Shown here: positions 32,229 through 44,193 of the stretch, in pieces | Position numbering within the stretch: the first letter of the stretch is position 1 | Layout of the letters: each line of letters starts with the position of its first letter | From: Incurvaria masculella | Taxonomy: Eukaryota; Arthropoda; Insecta; Lepidoptera; Incurvariidae | Length of the DNA stretch: 64,000 nucleotides | Assembly: GCA_946894095.1 (NCBI GenBank) | Contig: OX335659.1 | Location: forward strand, 6,579,501 to 6,643,500 | Direction: 5' to 3' | Notes under the pieces: model-generated | What the model was told of the DNA's origin: nothing | What the model saw: the letters and a program-made list of their open reading frames with translations, nothing else | Database searches by the model: none | Program-made: the position numbers and the translations under genes

Positions 32229-32876
32229 TGTAACGGAGCTCCCTGCTGGCCAGTATTCTGTGCCAGCCGGATGGGTAGCTCTGTTAATTTCCCACAGGAA
32301 TTTACTTAAGACTAGTCCTAACCCTACCTACCTACTCGCAGCGGTATAGGTGGGATCTAGGGAAAGGTTGTCCAGGCGGGGACCACGAGAGCCACCAATC
32401 GACCTGGACAAGAGGGAACGGTATACGGACGGGTACTCCAGGCGGGGACCACGAGAGCCACCAATCGACCTGGAGAGGACGGAGCGGTATACGGATGGGT
32501 ACTCCAGGCGGGGACCACGAGAGCCACCAATCGACCTGGAGAGGACGGAACGGTATGCGGGAAGGGGCTTCAGGCGGGGACCACGAGAGCCACCAAACAA
32601 CCTGAAGAGGACGGAACGGTATGCGGGAAGGGACTTCAGGCGGGGACCACGAGAGCCACCAAACAACCTGAAGGGGGAGGTGCGTTCAGTGCCGGGAGCT
32701 GCACTGAACTGCCTCGCTGTGTGGCGGGCGGCCTTTTATATTGGCGCGCCGGTAGTGGGGACGGCTGACTCGCTCGGCTGCCTCGCCCCGCGCCGCAGGC
32801 CGCCCCTCAGCGCACCGTGCGCCGCTGCGCCTCCTCTGTGCTTGTGACGTAGGCTGTGACGCCGCGCTACATTACA
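32229..32876 (-). repeat. LTR 3 (5' LTR of the tandem element)
   Basis: Same length as the others. It ends CTACATTACA where LTR 1 and LTR 2 have CTACGTTACA, the one difference I noticed. A single substitution in about 1.9 kb of LTR suggests a young insertion. Confidence 0.85.
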
Positions 32877-33546
32877 AAATGATTAAGAAGATAACCACCT
32901 GTCGTTTAAAACAATAAATCAAATGATAAAAGAAAAATATGCTTCCGAATAAATAAGCCTGATAAGATGACCTTCAATGTGCATTTGGAAGTAAATATAC
33001 AAAAAAAAAATTATCAAAACCTCCATCACAGTTCCATTTCTAGTGTCTGGGTTATTTTTTATTATATTCTCTAGAAAATACAGACCCATGAAGTTGGAAT
33101 AGATCACAGACGTTCAATTTTAAATTGTTTGCAACAACATTTGACTCATAATATTTTTAGAGGATTGGACATGTATATTTATTTGGCCTTTGATGATTTA
33201 GGACCCTCACCATTTCTTTTGAAGTTTTGCGTTGCATGAGAGATATAGGCTATTTTTGATGGCAGGTTATCACAACAGTTTTTATTGTGTTTATTGTAAG
33301 AGTTTTATTCATATTATTTTATCTAACCATATATACAATCGCTCAAATCTTCTACAAGCATCAGATTTTTTTCCTGGGACCCATTCGAATTGGACCTCGT
33401 CACAGATAAGAGCTGCTCCTAAACACCAAGGTGATCCACAGTTGGAAAAGAAGCGGATGTGCTCTAAAAGTTGAAGCACACCTGTTTTCCTCGATATTCA
33501 CCAGCAAACCTGGCTTGATGCAAATTGTAATCTTTAATCGGTTCGT

Positions 33547-33767
33547 TCATTGTTCGGTTTTGTACAAGTCATCGCCGTTACGTGATTGCGAGCTGTTGGG
33601 ACGTGGCAAGTCTCTCGTGAAGCTAGATCGAGGCAGACCGAGTCTCGTCTCGAGCTCGAGTGCTTCCAGTTTCATCTTGTAGCTCTTTAGTTTTAACGTT
33701 TCGATTTGAAGGTCGAGTCGTTGCTTTTTCTTGCCCTCAGTGCTCACGGGGGGACGTTTTCTTTTGC
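33547..33767 (-). CDS. Myb/SANT-like protein gene, exon 3 (C terminus)
   Basis: The minus strand reads TTATTTTCAG then GCAAAAGAAAACG. The exon completes an Arg codon begun in exon 2 and runs to TGA at 33,547-33,549. It encodes 72 residues: a Lys/Arg-rich start (KRKRPP, GKKKQR) and then DLQIETLKLKSYKMKLEALE, a leucine-rich heptad stretch likely to dimerise. This domain order, N-terminal Myb/SANT then C-terminal coiled coil, is common in insect zeste-like and MSANTD proteins. Confidence 0.7.
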
Positions 33768-34113
33768 CTGAAAATAAACATGGTGAAAACATTGAACATT
33801 GCATTCACCTTTTTGTGGGCGTGCTTTAAACGACTAGCACATTTTGTGAGTTGACATTAGTCATTCATGCAGATTTTTTGGTTGATATATACGTCATGAT
33901 TGCAGATTTTTTCCTCCACAGGTTAGTTTTTTTTTTCAGTAATAACTGCAACGTTTCGATTCAATTTTGGTAACATTTCAATATAACGAGCGGACCTCAC
34001 ACGAGAAAGCTGTTAGAAATTCGCCTCATTGCAAAAAAAAAAGAGGAAAAAGAGTAATGTTTTTGGACCAAAATAAAAAATAAAATCTTTTGGTACTAAA
34101 GTATTATACTGAC

Positions 34114-34303
34114 GTGGGTCTCGCTCTATGGGGCTGGCGTAGATGGTGTCCGTGAAGTTGGTGTCGCTGAGAAAATTGTCTATGTTGTGCGTGTGCTCGG
34201 ACTCGGCTCCGTCCAGGCCGGGGGGTTCTGGCTTTGCGAGGATTTCTAGCACCAGCTCGTCGTGTTCCGACTGCTGGCCCCATTCACCCGGCAAGCTCTT
34301 GGC
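34114..34303 (-). CDS. Myb/SANT-like protein gene, exon 2 (acidic linker)
   Basis: The acceptor is GTCTGCAG just above 34,303 and the donor CAC followed by GTCAGT just below 34,114. 190 bases in phase 0 give 63 codons plus one base. It encodes an acidic, Pro/Glu-rich linker (SEHDELVLEILAKPEPPGLD). An alternative donor GTATAA two codons on does not match the phase of exon 3. Confidence 0.65.
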
Positions 34304-35500
34304 CTGCAGACAATGTTGAATGCTGAGGGTTTTTTTAGGATTTGAATCAGCTAAAAATGTTGATGGTGCATAGTCCTGCGCTTCGTATAATAGCTCGTCA
34401 AGCTAAAGTAGCTACCAGACCCTCTAATCGGAGTGAAAAAGGTGCCTACCGGAATATTAGGATTGTGTAAGTTGTTCAGTGCATTGCCTGTCAACTTAAT
34501 CTAACTTATCGTGGCTGTTTTATGACCCTTATTGATATGCCACAAAAATACATAAAATTGTTTAATGTTTTCAACCTTGCCACATATACTCCACTGCAAC
34601 GGTAAAAGTGCTTTCTGGTTCATAGGAGGTTCAAGGTAGCTTGTTATTAGAAAAAAACTTATCTTAGAACAATGGTTTCATTCAAAAATATTAGGTTCTT
34701 TACAGGAGGGTTCCCACAGGCAATAGCAGTGGGTGAGACATATTATCGTCCTTGCTACAGCAAAAATATTCTGTTTCGGCTCTTCAGTTATCAATTAATC
34801 TGCTTTGGCTAGGATGCTTTGACTAATGTTATGTAAATATTATCTATTTAAATTGATTGCTTCTATTAATTCAACTTCTACACATGCGAAAACTTTCTCT
34901 GCCACGCAGGGTGAGCATCGAAATATCGTGACTTTATAATGCACAGGCTACTGTTATGACCTTAACGGTGCAGCAAAAATGGATAGAAACCCTAGTCAGT
35001 TTTACGTTGTCGCCAACATTTTTTTAGAAAGAAAATGCGACCCCAGATATCGAATAGGGCACCGCAGTCTAAGCCCTGATTGCACGAAGAGACGGCCGAG
35101 TTAATCAATGTTCAAACACGTCACTTTTAGTGAACCGCATGGAGTTTCATCCATACTGTCCATACAAAGTGACGTGTTTAATCATACGTTAAATGATATT
35201 GATTTAGATTTTTTGTCCTTTCGGCCCTAAGTCATCCACGTTAAACAATTTACGAGCCTTTATCACGTTTAAACTCGTTCTCGCCTATTTTAGTAAGCTT
35301 GTAACCTACATTCTAAATTGACTCGACCAACATGTCGATACCCATCGTAAAATCTAGACTTCAATCAAACTTGTGCAACTTTTCGGTGCTCAGTTACGTA
35401 TTCGCAATTATAGTCGTTTTGATATTTCGCACAGCCTTGCCTTTTCTTTTTTCGGATCATAACACTGTTCCCATTAAGCAACAAAAGGCAAACCACTCAC

Positions 35501-35716
35501 AATGGTCCTCTTGCGCCAGTTGGGCCAGATAGTGTCGCGCATGTATTTCCACGGCTTGCCCTGCATCAGGCCGACGCTTTGGGCGAGTTCCGCCACCTCT
35601 GACCATTTCTTCACCTTCATCTCCTTCGTGACGCCGGTATGCGTGCCGCACTCGCTAAACAGTATGTCGCGCTCCGCCCGCAACTTCTGCAGCACGACGA
35701 ACTTTGCGCTCGACAT
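35501..35716 (-). CDS. Myb/SANT-like DNA-binding protein gene, exon 1
   Basis: The gene sits on the minus strand inside the third intron of the coiled-coil gene. Exon 1 runs from an ATG at 35,716 to a GTGAGT donor after the codons for R-T-I and encodes 72 residues. LQKLRAERDILFSECG, KVKKWSEVAELAQSVG and YMRDTIWPNWRKRTI form three helices with the spaced Trp residues of Myb/SANT-like domains in insect MSANTD/zeste-type proteins. Joined to the exons at 34,303-34,114 and 33,767-33,547 it predicts 208 residues, with all phases matching. The role is probably sequence-specific DNA binding. Such domains also occur as accessory proteins of Harbinger transposons, so a transposon origin cannot be excluded, though introns argue for a host gene. 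Confidence 0.7.
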
Positions 35717-36060
35717 ATCGGTTGAAGATTGGCCGATTTATCGACTATATCTGTTAGAATTTGCAGTTTTAGGGACGATTTGAGAAACTGTTTGCTTGTC
35801 GGCTTGTCGCTTGTCTGACTTGTCAAAATTGTCGCTTGTCAGCGGCTCAGCGCCACCTATCGGTATCGTAGGGAGTTCATTCACAGTTACATGTTTGTCG
35901 GGTGGCGCCTATACGATAGAGCGAGCGAAGCTATTCAATACAAGAGGGCGCTGTTTTAATTGGTTGCAATGCCTAAATCGTTTTTGTAGCGCGCCACAGA
36001 TGGCATTGTGTGTGACATATTGTTAAAATGCTTTATTGCATTGCTAAACTTTTGAGAATC
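35717..36060. promoter_or_regulatory. Probable 5' flank of the Myb/SANT-like gene
   Basis: GC-richer sequence upstream of the minus-strand ATG, with CAGCGCCACCTATCGGTATC, GGTGGCGCCTATACGATAG and GAGGGCGCTG blocks. Similar GCGCCACCTA phrases are frequent near lepidopteran genes and repeats. No TATA box or initiator can be assigned with confidence. Confidence 0.3.
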
Positions 36061-36555
36061 CTACCTGGGTACGTTGCCTTTCATCGAGAATAAATAACCC
36101 TTATTTTGCTTTGCCGTAGTCGGGTAATTAGCAAGTCGGAAGGTGTCAAAACCAGCAAATCACTTCCTTTTTTTTACCAAGCTTTATGCTCTTATCTCGA
36201 ATACCATTGTTCGTAAATTCCCACAAATGAATGTGTTGACCGTTATTGTATGGCCATTGTAGGGCGTCATGTCTGGTAGCACGGCGGCGGAGAGTATGAA
36301 TGGCGGTGAAGCACTCTGTGTGGTGTTTCATTCATTAGCAACCATTCGAGTTGATATTGTAGTAAAGTGCTTACGAACAACACAACACGAGAAACGAGTA
36401 ACAATGTAACACGCTGCTACCGGAATTGCTCGAGGTTGAGTACAGTTGTTCACAAAAGAGGAACACTTGGGTGTGTTATTTTATTATCATGGATTATGCA
36501 AATTTGTTAGTAATATTATTAAATTTAACTTTAATATAAAATCAACATAAACATT

Positions 36556-36885
36556 AGTCAGCCTCGGAAGCCCATGTCGCGGCGCCTCGCCGTTCCATAT
36601 TCCAGGCTAAGCAAATCTGGGCGCAGTTCGGGTTCTGGGTGGGTGGCCATTTTCGATCGAAACTGTAGGTCTCGCGTAGGAAACGCCTCCTTACTATGCG
36701 GTACAGTTAAGCCCGCCCGCGTTGGTACCATCGCATCGAATGAAAGATGTCGAAGCGGCAATGAAAGCTTTTCGTGTTTACCATCTAGTTCAATATAGCC
36801 GTGCAGAATAAGCAAGGAATGGAACTTAGTTCGCACGTAGTGTATAGGCTTACCTATATGATGACAGAATGTGCTTGTTACCCAT
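36556..36885 (+). mobile_element. SINE with 5S-rRNA-like head, diverged
   Basis: CAGCCTCGG leads into GGCTAAGCAAATCTGGGCGC and GTTCTGGGTGGGTGGCCATT, a decayed version of the 5S-like head at 61,081. The shared SINE body (CGCCCGCGTTGGTACCATCG, GAAGCGGCAATGAAAG) and a weak tail follow. Confidence 0.6.
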
Positions 36886-37095
36886 CCAATACTGTTACAA
36901 AAAACAGCTTAAAAACAGATTGTCTACCGATAAATACTACATATGTGCATCGTAGTACAATTATTATTAGATAAGTGCATACTTTGATACCAGATTTGTT
37001 TTCCCTGCATGGTACATTAGTGAATTATCTATTTCCGCCTTTTCTTTCTCATTCTCCCCCCAATCCTTGGCTTCACGTTCTTGGACGTTCTTTAA

Positions 37096-37639
37096 GGTGG
37101 CCCAACCCGGCGGCCTCAACTCATTTGCGGGCACGGTACAAAACCGTGCTGTTGCGCTCTGGAAACTTCTCTGTTTCTAAGAATAAGACAGGCTCCGTGA
37201 TGAGGAAGATGCAACATGTCCACAAAAAAGACAATGTGCATAGTGTATGATTTGGTAAGATTTACGAAAATTTTAATTTCAAAACGACTTTATAGCTAAA
37301 AGTAAACCACGACCACTGTAGTCAAAAAATCTAACAAAAACCAAATAGATTATAAATCTTGATTAAATAAGCTATGTCTGATGACTAATCTTTTTGAGAT
37401 ATTCTTACTTTATCATTGCGTAATCCACCTCCAAAGTTATTGTATAAAACGCGCGAAAAATCCGAACTTTCGGACGTTATAACTTGGAAACCAAACACAA
37501 TTTTACAATGCCAATTGTCATCAGACATCTACTTCAATCAAATAAAGCTATTTTGAGCAAAATTTTGGATCTCTGACAAGAAATATAGGCGTGATCTTCT
37601 TTCCCCTTTTGTATGGGGAGATGAGCGGGTTGGGCCACC
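37096..37639 (+). mobile_element. TTAA-flanked MITE, copy 2
   Basis: 544 bases, GGTGGCCCAACCCGGCGG to CGGGTTGGGCCACC, flanked by TTAA at 37,092 and 37,640. Near-identical internally to the other copies. Confidence 0.85.
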
Positions 37640-38321
37640 TTAAGGAAACATGAAAAAAAATGAATTGATCCATAAAAGTGTTGCTTTCCATCGAAATTAT
37701 TTAATCATGAAACGTCTTTCCTGAACATTTCTTCCTATTTTCCTGGACGCTGCCTGCGCTCTCGTCACGTGGTCCCCGGCATAGTTCACTTTGTTGCATG
37801 ACTTCGAGTGTTTGGGCCGCGGTCGGTCAGTCGTGGTTCGTTTTGATGATTCTCAAGTGCAGTAGAAGTCTGCCCACCTCTACTTTCGTGCGTGCCCAGA
37901 ACCCTGCAAGTCTCAAATCGACTAGACACACAAAGTTTTCATTGACTTAAATCTCTATCTAAAAACCAATTTCATATTGTGAAAGAATTATCTCGGTATC
38001 TGCAAAATGTATTATTTTATATATTTCTAAAAACAATTTACATACTTTTTTTCAACCGGGTGGCAAGACAGGCGTCGATTTAAACATGTACTCTGATCCG
38101 CAATGCTTTTGAAAAATAAAGAAGTTGGTTTTTTTTCACGCTTACGCATGTAAATAATCTCAGCTGTATCAATGTATCATTTAATACATTTAAAGCTTAC
38201 AAGAACCATTAACCCTACCTATCTTAATTCCGCATTCGCCAAGAAATGTAGACATGAGTGATAAATGATTGTGCTTCGATTGGTTAGTATAAATAATGTA
38301 TAGCATGAAGTCATAATGAAT

Positions 38322-39084
38322 TGCGCGGTTCATAGCCTAGTGGCGCGGGGACTGGCCTAGCGTACCAGAGACCAGAGTGGGCAGTCTGAGTTCTCACTTA
38401 AATTGGCGTTTACGGCAAACCGATCGACTGGCGTTTTCTCCAAACTCCATACAAGTTTTTACTAGATATTCTGTGGTTTTACTTCTTCAAGCTGTCAAAG
38501 TCAAACGCGGACTTCCGATTTGTATGAAAACGCGGAGTGGACGTAAACGGCAACGCGGACGTATTTACGGCAACGTTGAGTAAGCTGTCAAATCAAGCTC
38601 GGACTCGCAAATGTTAGTTCGCTTAACGCCCGCTGCGCGCGCTCTTCAATTTCTCCCTACATTTGAAAACGCCAGTCGATCGGTTTGCCGTAACGCCAAT
38701 TTAGGTGACAACTTAGACTACCGGCTCTGGGTTCAATACCGACATGCACCACTGTCTTTCTCTTTCCGAGTTCGATAAGTGCATTTCGTTACGAATGCGA
38801 GCTGCTCCATGGTTCGGAATCCATGTAAAACTGTAGGTCCCCTTCCCCTACTAGGTGGTAGGGTTTATGCCCGCCCGGGTTGGTACCATCGCATTTGATG
38901 AAAAGATGGTCGAAGCGGCAATGAAAAATTGTCCGTGTTTTCCATCCAGTTCAATGTAGCCGTGCTCATAAAGGGAAGGTCCTGGCATGACACCAAATTC
39001 CTTCGGGAATGTGGTGTATTGGGCTAATATCATAACGGTAGTTGCTTGGTATTAGCCATCCATGTCGGGTCGCATAAAAAAAAA
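38322..39084 (+). mobile_element. SINE with Ala-tRNA-like head, interrupted by a MITE
   Basis: The head GCGCGGTTCATAGCCTAGTG and the B-box region GGTTCAATACCGACATG are split by the 357-base MITE at 38,373-38,729. The body (CCCTACTAGGTGGTAGGG, GGTACCATCGCATTTGATGA, CAGTTCAATGTAGCCGTGCT) and tail with A run are well kept. A second, separate copy of the tail follows at 39,088-39,186. Confidence 0.75.
38373..38729. mobile_element. 357-base MITE (CAGAGTGGGCAGTCT family), copy 1
   Basis: Ends CAGAGTGGGCAGTCTGAGTT and AACTTAGACTACCGGCTCTG are imperfect inverted partners. The next block, GGCGTTTACGGCAAACCGAT, mirrors ATCGGTTTGCCGTAACGCC. The copy at 53,558-53,914 has exactly the same length. Its insertion inside a SINE head dates it as younger than the SINE. 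Confidence 0.75.
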
Positions 39085-39087
39085 TTG

Positions 39088-39186
39088 GCACCTAATTCTC
39101 ATGTGGTGGTGTGTTAGACTAATATCTGACGGTCAGTTCGGTATTAGCCACACGTGTCCAGTTACATAAAAAATAATAATAATATA
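39088..39186 (+). mobile_element. SINE 3' tail fragment
   Basis: GTGGTGGTGTGTTAGACTAA, GTATTAGCCACACGTGTCCA and an AT-rich end repeat the tail of the SINE ending at 39,084, giving a tandem pair of tails. Confidence 0.6.
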
Positions 39187-39777
39187 ACATAGTGAATGAG
39201 CAAGTGGGTTGCGGTGTTTTGGAGGTAGCGCACGGCTTACTGGGTGGTCCGAGTCAGTTTCGTCCTAAGTTCGGCCATCTTTCCCGACGTAGACTCGAAA
39301 ACTGGTTCAAGTCCACGGCGCTCATTGCAGGTATTCCTGGGCGAGGGAAGAGAACCTGACTCGAGTGTTTCCTCGGCCTAGCCGCAACCAGTTATGAGCC
39401 CATTTTTAACCCACTGCTAAGTCCTTTTGTGAAATAAAAACCGAGTAGGGCCCGAAACATGACTCGAGTGTCCTGGTGTGTTATTAAGAATGGAACGTAT
39501 ATTCATTGATTTTATTTCGTATATTTTATTTAAATGCATCAATAAAAAAAAAACAAAAGTCGTAGAACAAATTAAATTTATTTCGTTTACACCATTTCCC
39601 CCACTTTCGGCCTGAGTAGTCGTAGCTTTACACGACAGATTCTTTACATCGTGTATTTGTATTGATTTAATCTGGATGGATAATATCATGATAATCGACC
39701 AACACACCAAATGGAAATAAAATGCAATGCGAGGGTCTTCCTTTAAAAGATGTTATAAAATGTGCTGCGCTTTTTAA

Positions 39778-40318
39778 GGTGGCCCAACCCGGCGGGCCCA
39801 ACTCATTCGCGGGCATGGTACAAAATCGTGCTGTTGCGCTCTGGGACCTTCTCTGTTTCAAAGAATAAGACAGGCTCCGTGATGAGGAAGATGCAACCTG
39901 TCCACAAAAAAGACAATGTGCATAGTGTATGATTTGGTAAGATTTACGAAAATTTTAATTTCAAGACGACTTATAGCTAAAAGTAAACCACGACCGCTGT
40001 AGTCAAAAATCTAACAAAAACCAAATACATCATAAATCTTGATTAAATAAGCTATGTCTGATGACCAATCTTTTTATGATGTTCTTACTTTATCATTGCG
40101 TAATCCACCTCCAAATTATTGTATAAAACGCGCGAAAAATTCGAACTTTCGGACCTTATAACTTAGAAACCAAACACAATTTTACAATGCCAATGGTCAT
40201 CAGACATCTAGTTCGATCAAATAAAGCTATTTTGAGCAAAATTTTAGATCTCTGACAAGAAATATGGGCGTGATCTTCTTTCCCCTTTTGTATGGGGAGA
40301 TGAGCGGGTTGGGCCACC
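39778..40318 (+). mobile_element. TTAA-flanked MITE, copy 3
   Basis: 541 bases with intact GGTGGCCCAACCCGGCGG and CGGGTTGGGCCACC ends, and TTAA at 39,774 and 40,319. Confidence 0.85.
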
Positions 40319-40504
40319 TTAAGTGGCGCTTTTACTAGCGTATTGGTCATATTTATCACAAAACATAGGTATGTTTATATTTTATATCCTTTGTATATGA
40401 AATTGCTAAAATAAACTATACTGCCCGGGGTGGATAGAGTATTTCCCCCCTCCAAGCGCCAGCGGCTGAGCGAAAACCAAATTCGATAAATAGTTTTCGG
40501 CGTT

Positions 40505-40600
40505 AGAAATAGGCGGAATTGGTAGACGCACTGCCCCGCACTGTCCAGTCTTGCAGTATATTACTAAAGTAGTTATTTGTACAATGGGCGGTCGACATTA
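40505..40600 (+). mobile_element. Leu-tRNA-like SINE fragment
   Basis: GGCGGAATTGGTAGACGCAC and CTTGCAGTATATTACTAAAG match the SINE in reverse at 24,655-24,776. The B-box region is deleted. Confidence 0.55.
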
Positions 40601-40634
40601 AATACATATCACTATCAATGTTTGGTCGAAACAA

Positions 40635-40917
40635 ATTTTTTAGGGTTCCGTACCCAAAGGGTACCAATCGGAACCCTATTACTAAGCCTTCGCTGTGCGT
40701 CCGTCCGTCTGTCACAGGGCTGTATCTCATAAACCGTAACAGGTAGGCAGCTAAAATTTTTACAGAGGTGTATTTATTTTGCCGCTATAGCAACAAATAG
40801 GTAAAATTTAAAAATAATACAAAATAATACAAAAAACGTCTTTTTTGTGTTAAATATTGTACGATGGTACGGAACCCTTCGTGTGCGAGTCCGACTCGCG
40901 CTTGGCCGGTTTTTTTA
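40635..40917 (+). mobile_element. Helitron-like element, copy C
   Basis: It starts TTTTTTAGGGTTCCGTACCC and ends GTGCGAGTCCGACTCGCGC plus TTGGCCGGTTTT, with the 3' hairpin intact but for one base. It directly abuts the Leu-tRNA-like SINE fragment. Confidence 0.7.
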
Positions 40918-41279
40918 CTTAAATTGGATCTCTGCATTTATATAGTTTTTTTGGTGGCATTTTTCCTTTGCGCATGTGTGTGCTTAGCTGTTGATACCTG
41001 ATCAGTGGTGCCAGGCCGCTTGTGCGAGGGTGGCGTGGCGCACGGTTCGCAATATGTCGGCGTGCGTACCCCTCTCGGGGCCTCCTCCCCCGCCTCCCCC
41101 CCCCCCCGACCCGTGTCGCAACCTGCTATGCTATAGTACTGCGGTCAGTCTGTGAAAGCGCTGAGTGCAGAGGTCTCTGTCAAGGAGCAAAAATAATTAT
41201 TACCCATAGTATAGCTGAGTATTAAACTTGTTATAACTATAAAGCCTTGATAACTATAATACATAATACATATTCCACG

Positions 41280-41470
41280 GGCTATGAAGGCGTTTTGTCT
41301 CCCCGATATTTAACCCCTTCATTCCCCATCACCCCTTAGAAAATGTTGCGTGTAAGTAGCTTATAATAAATGAAAAAAAAATGTATCCGTCGATATAAAC
41401 CACATACAAATCGGGTTAGTGGTTCCCGAGCTATCAACGGGCAAACATACAAACATACATCCAGGCGTTG
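41280..41470. repeat. Degenerate transposon 3' region
   Basis: Phrases such as CGGGTTAGTGGTTCCCGAGC and GGGCAAACATACAAACATAC recall common lepidopteran transposon ends. No intact termini were found. Confidence 0.35.
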
Positions 41471-42974
41471 AGTTTTGAGAGTTAGTTAGGCTTAATTTCG
41501 GGAATAAATCAAGTACACTATATGCTATCTGCCTAAACTAAAATATTCACTCTTTCAACAATCTTTTCAATAAAAGGTTGCTCCGCACGTATGAGAATAA
41601 TAACAATAAAATGTCGCCTTGTTAATGACTAAAAACGTCCAAAGATTCAAATCTCAGAACGTTTTTCGTCCACTGCAATCACTGTAATTATAGTACCTAC
41701 AAGTATTAATTATCAAAATATCCTATGCGCCTATTATTATTATTATTATATTGTTTATGCACTAGCAGCATCATGCTTACGCGCCCACTTATTTTTATGC
41801 ACTTGCACTTTTTTAAGCTATTGCACCTATTTATTTATTTATTTTCTTGTCTATGAATTATTTTATTTCAAGTAAGAACCAGTTTAGTTTCGAATTCATT
41901 TACTGACGATGCACTTACTTTTTCCTCATGCTGTCTGGTTCAATTATCCACAACTCAGGGTTTTCGAGAATTTGTTGATGCTTGGGTGCGATTTAACTTT
42001 TCATTGGTGTTAAATGAGTGACGTCATAGGAATAATTCAGTATTTTATTTGTTTCGATAAGATCCCACGTTGCCTGCGTTTTTCCGGCGTTTTAAGGCCT
42101 AATAGCTTTAGGCGGTCCTTGTAATGTTTCTTCTTCATGGTGACAACGATCTTTTCTTTTATTTGCGATTGTTTTCAAAATAAGCGATTAAAAGGCGAAT
42201 CGAGAAGTTGTAAAGACAGCGGGTCAAGAACGAAAGAAGTTTGCGGCCTCGCGTTGTTTCGAAGGTGTACTCGCGCTGTCCAGCGCGACGGGGGCGAGGT
42301 GGGGAGGGTTGGGGGGCGGGGGGTGGAAGTAAGCGAAGAGTGGTTTGATCCGACCTTCCCTCCGTCACCGAATGCCATTCCTCGGCACGGATACAGTTAC
42401 AGCAGATCAATCGGGATTACGAGCCGATAGTGCGGTGGCAACTCTGAGGCGAACGGCCGCTGAACGAGCCGCAGACTGAATCGTGCACGAAATGTGGCAA
42501 CACTCTGCACAAAAGTAAAGACCCCAGTAAGAAATATAATCAACCAGGAAGAACCTCAACAACAACCAACTCATCAACGGCAACCCAGCGAGTATGGAAG
42601 GACGGAAGCAGCTTCGTTTGCACGGTGTCGGCGCGGGGCGTAACCACTTTACATACAGTCCGCTTACGAATTCGCTTGCTACTGATTTTATCGAGTTCGA
42701 ACGGCACGTAAGAACACGTAAGAACTTTACAGGATGCTATTTGATTCAACGATCATTCGATATTGCACGTCCCGAATTCGTAAGCGAACCAATTACTGTT
42801 AGGCGTTTGCAGGCCATAAGGTTACAAAGAGTCGTAAATACATGTTATAAGGGATTTCTTAGATACTAGAGATTTAGTAGAGGTGCGGTGAGGTGGGCAA
42901 AACATACATAGATAATATAAATTGACCAAAAGGCGTCATACTAAAAAAAATAAAATGTATTTATCTGAAGTTAA

Positions 42975-43519
42975 GGTGGTGGTCCATCCCGCTCAACTCC
43001 CGATACAAACGGGGAAAGAAGATCACGCCCATATTGCTTGTCAGAGATCCCAAGTTTTGCTCAAAATAGCTTTATTTGATCGAACTAGATGTCTGATGAC
43101 CGTTGGCATTGTAAAATTGTGTTTGGTTTCTAAGTTATAAGGGCCGAAAGTTCGAATTTTTCGCGCGTTTTATACAATACCTTTGGAGGTGGATTACGCA
43201 ATGATAAAGTAAGAACATCTTAAAAAGATTAGGCATCAGACATAGCTTATCTAATCAAGATTTATAATCGATTTGGTTTTTGTTAGATTTTTGACTAAAG
43301 CGGTCGTGGTTTACTTTTAGCTACAAGTCGTTTTGTAATTAAAATTTTCGAAAATCTTATCAAATCATACACTATGCACATTGTCTTTTTTGTGGACATG
43401 TTGCATCTTCCTCATCACGGAGCCTGTCTTTTTTTTTTAAACAGAGAAGGTCCCAGAGCGCAACAGCATGGTTTTGTACCGTGCCCGCGAATGAGTTCGT
43501 CCCGCCGGGTTGGGCCACC
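42975..43519 (-). mobile_element. TTAA-flanked MITE, copy 4 (reverse)
   Basis: 545 bases in reverse relative to copy 1, flanked by TTAA at 42,971 and 43,520. The left end is GGTGGTGGTCCATCCCGCTC, slightly diverged. Confidence 0.85.
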
Positions 43520-44193
43520 TTAAATCACGATTTTCATTCTTAGGCAGATAAAATCTGTCTTGCAGAGGTCATTATTGAAAAAGTACATTACATTTTGATT
43601 CGTAAAAACCATATCTAAACATATTTATTTACTTAATTTAAATGTATAACAATATTCATGCATTCGCTCAGCAGATTTTGAGTTTTAGCGTATCTACATA
43701 TATTGGCCTGTATATTAAAACAATTATACTCATGTGTCCAGTAGTTTGCATCCCCCACATGCACTCGGATTTTCTCATAAACCGATTTCAAAACAATAAA
43801 TATGAAAAACAAAATGCATTCGAAATTCGCTGGGACCGGTGGTAATATTTTAATAATTACTTGTAATTATTCCGCAGTTGCTAACCCACCGGAATTGTAG
43901 ACCTCATCAACCTGTTGGTGTGTTAGATTTTCCGGAATGTATGGTCATTTGACAGTTGCGTCGAGCAAAAAATATTCTGATTATCGATTTTCTGCGTATT
44001 ACCTATACTAATATAATAAAGTTTGTTTTTTTGGTTTAACGCTCTGACTACCTGTCAGATTTGAAAAATCTTTTGAAAAGGTCATAGGGTGACATCACGC
44101 TACGACCTTTAGGAGCCGAGTAATAAAACGCGGATAGAACGGTAAGTTGACGGAGTAATAGGGCGGGCGGGCGATCGGACACGGTGGATTCTT

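Larger units (their letters stand above)
27681..32880 (-). mobile_element. Tandem Ty3/Gypsy-type retroelement: LTR-internal-LTR-internal-LTR
   Basis: Three LTRs of 648 bases (27,685-28,332; 29,957-30,604; 32,229-32,876) separate two internal segments of 1,624 bases. The period is exactly 2,272 bases. The element reads on the minus strand. AAAT flanks both outer ends (27,681-27,684 and 32,877-32,880), a 4-base target duplication as expected for Ty3/Gypsy elements, so the block behaves as one insertion. The two internal copies look identical by eye. Each encodes Gag and protease but lacks almost all of reverse transcriptase, RNase H and integrase, so it would need enzymes in trans. It lies in the large intron of the coiled-coil gene in antisense orientation. 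Confidence 0.88.

Noticed and set aside
33431..33682. Plus-strand frame of 83 codons as a gene
   Set aside because: It is opposite exon 3 of the Myb/SANT-like gene and has no independent support.
37096..37250. Short recurring frames ending with HVHKKDNVHSV in several places
   Set aside because: They lie inside the TTAA MITE copies and recur only because the MITE recurs.
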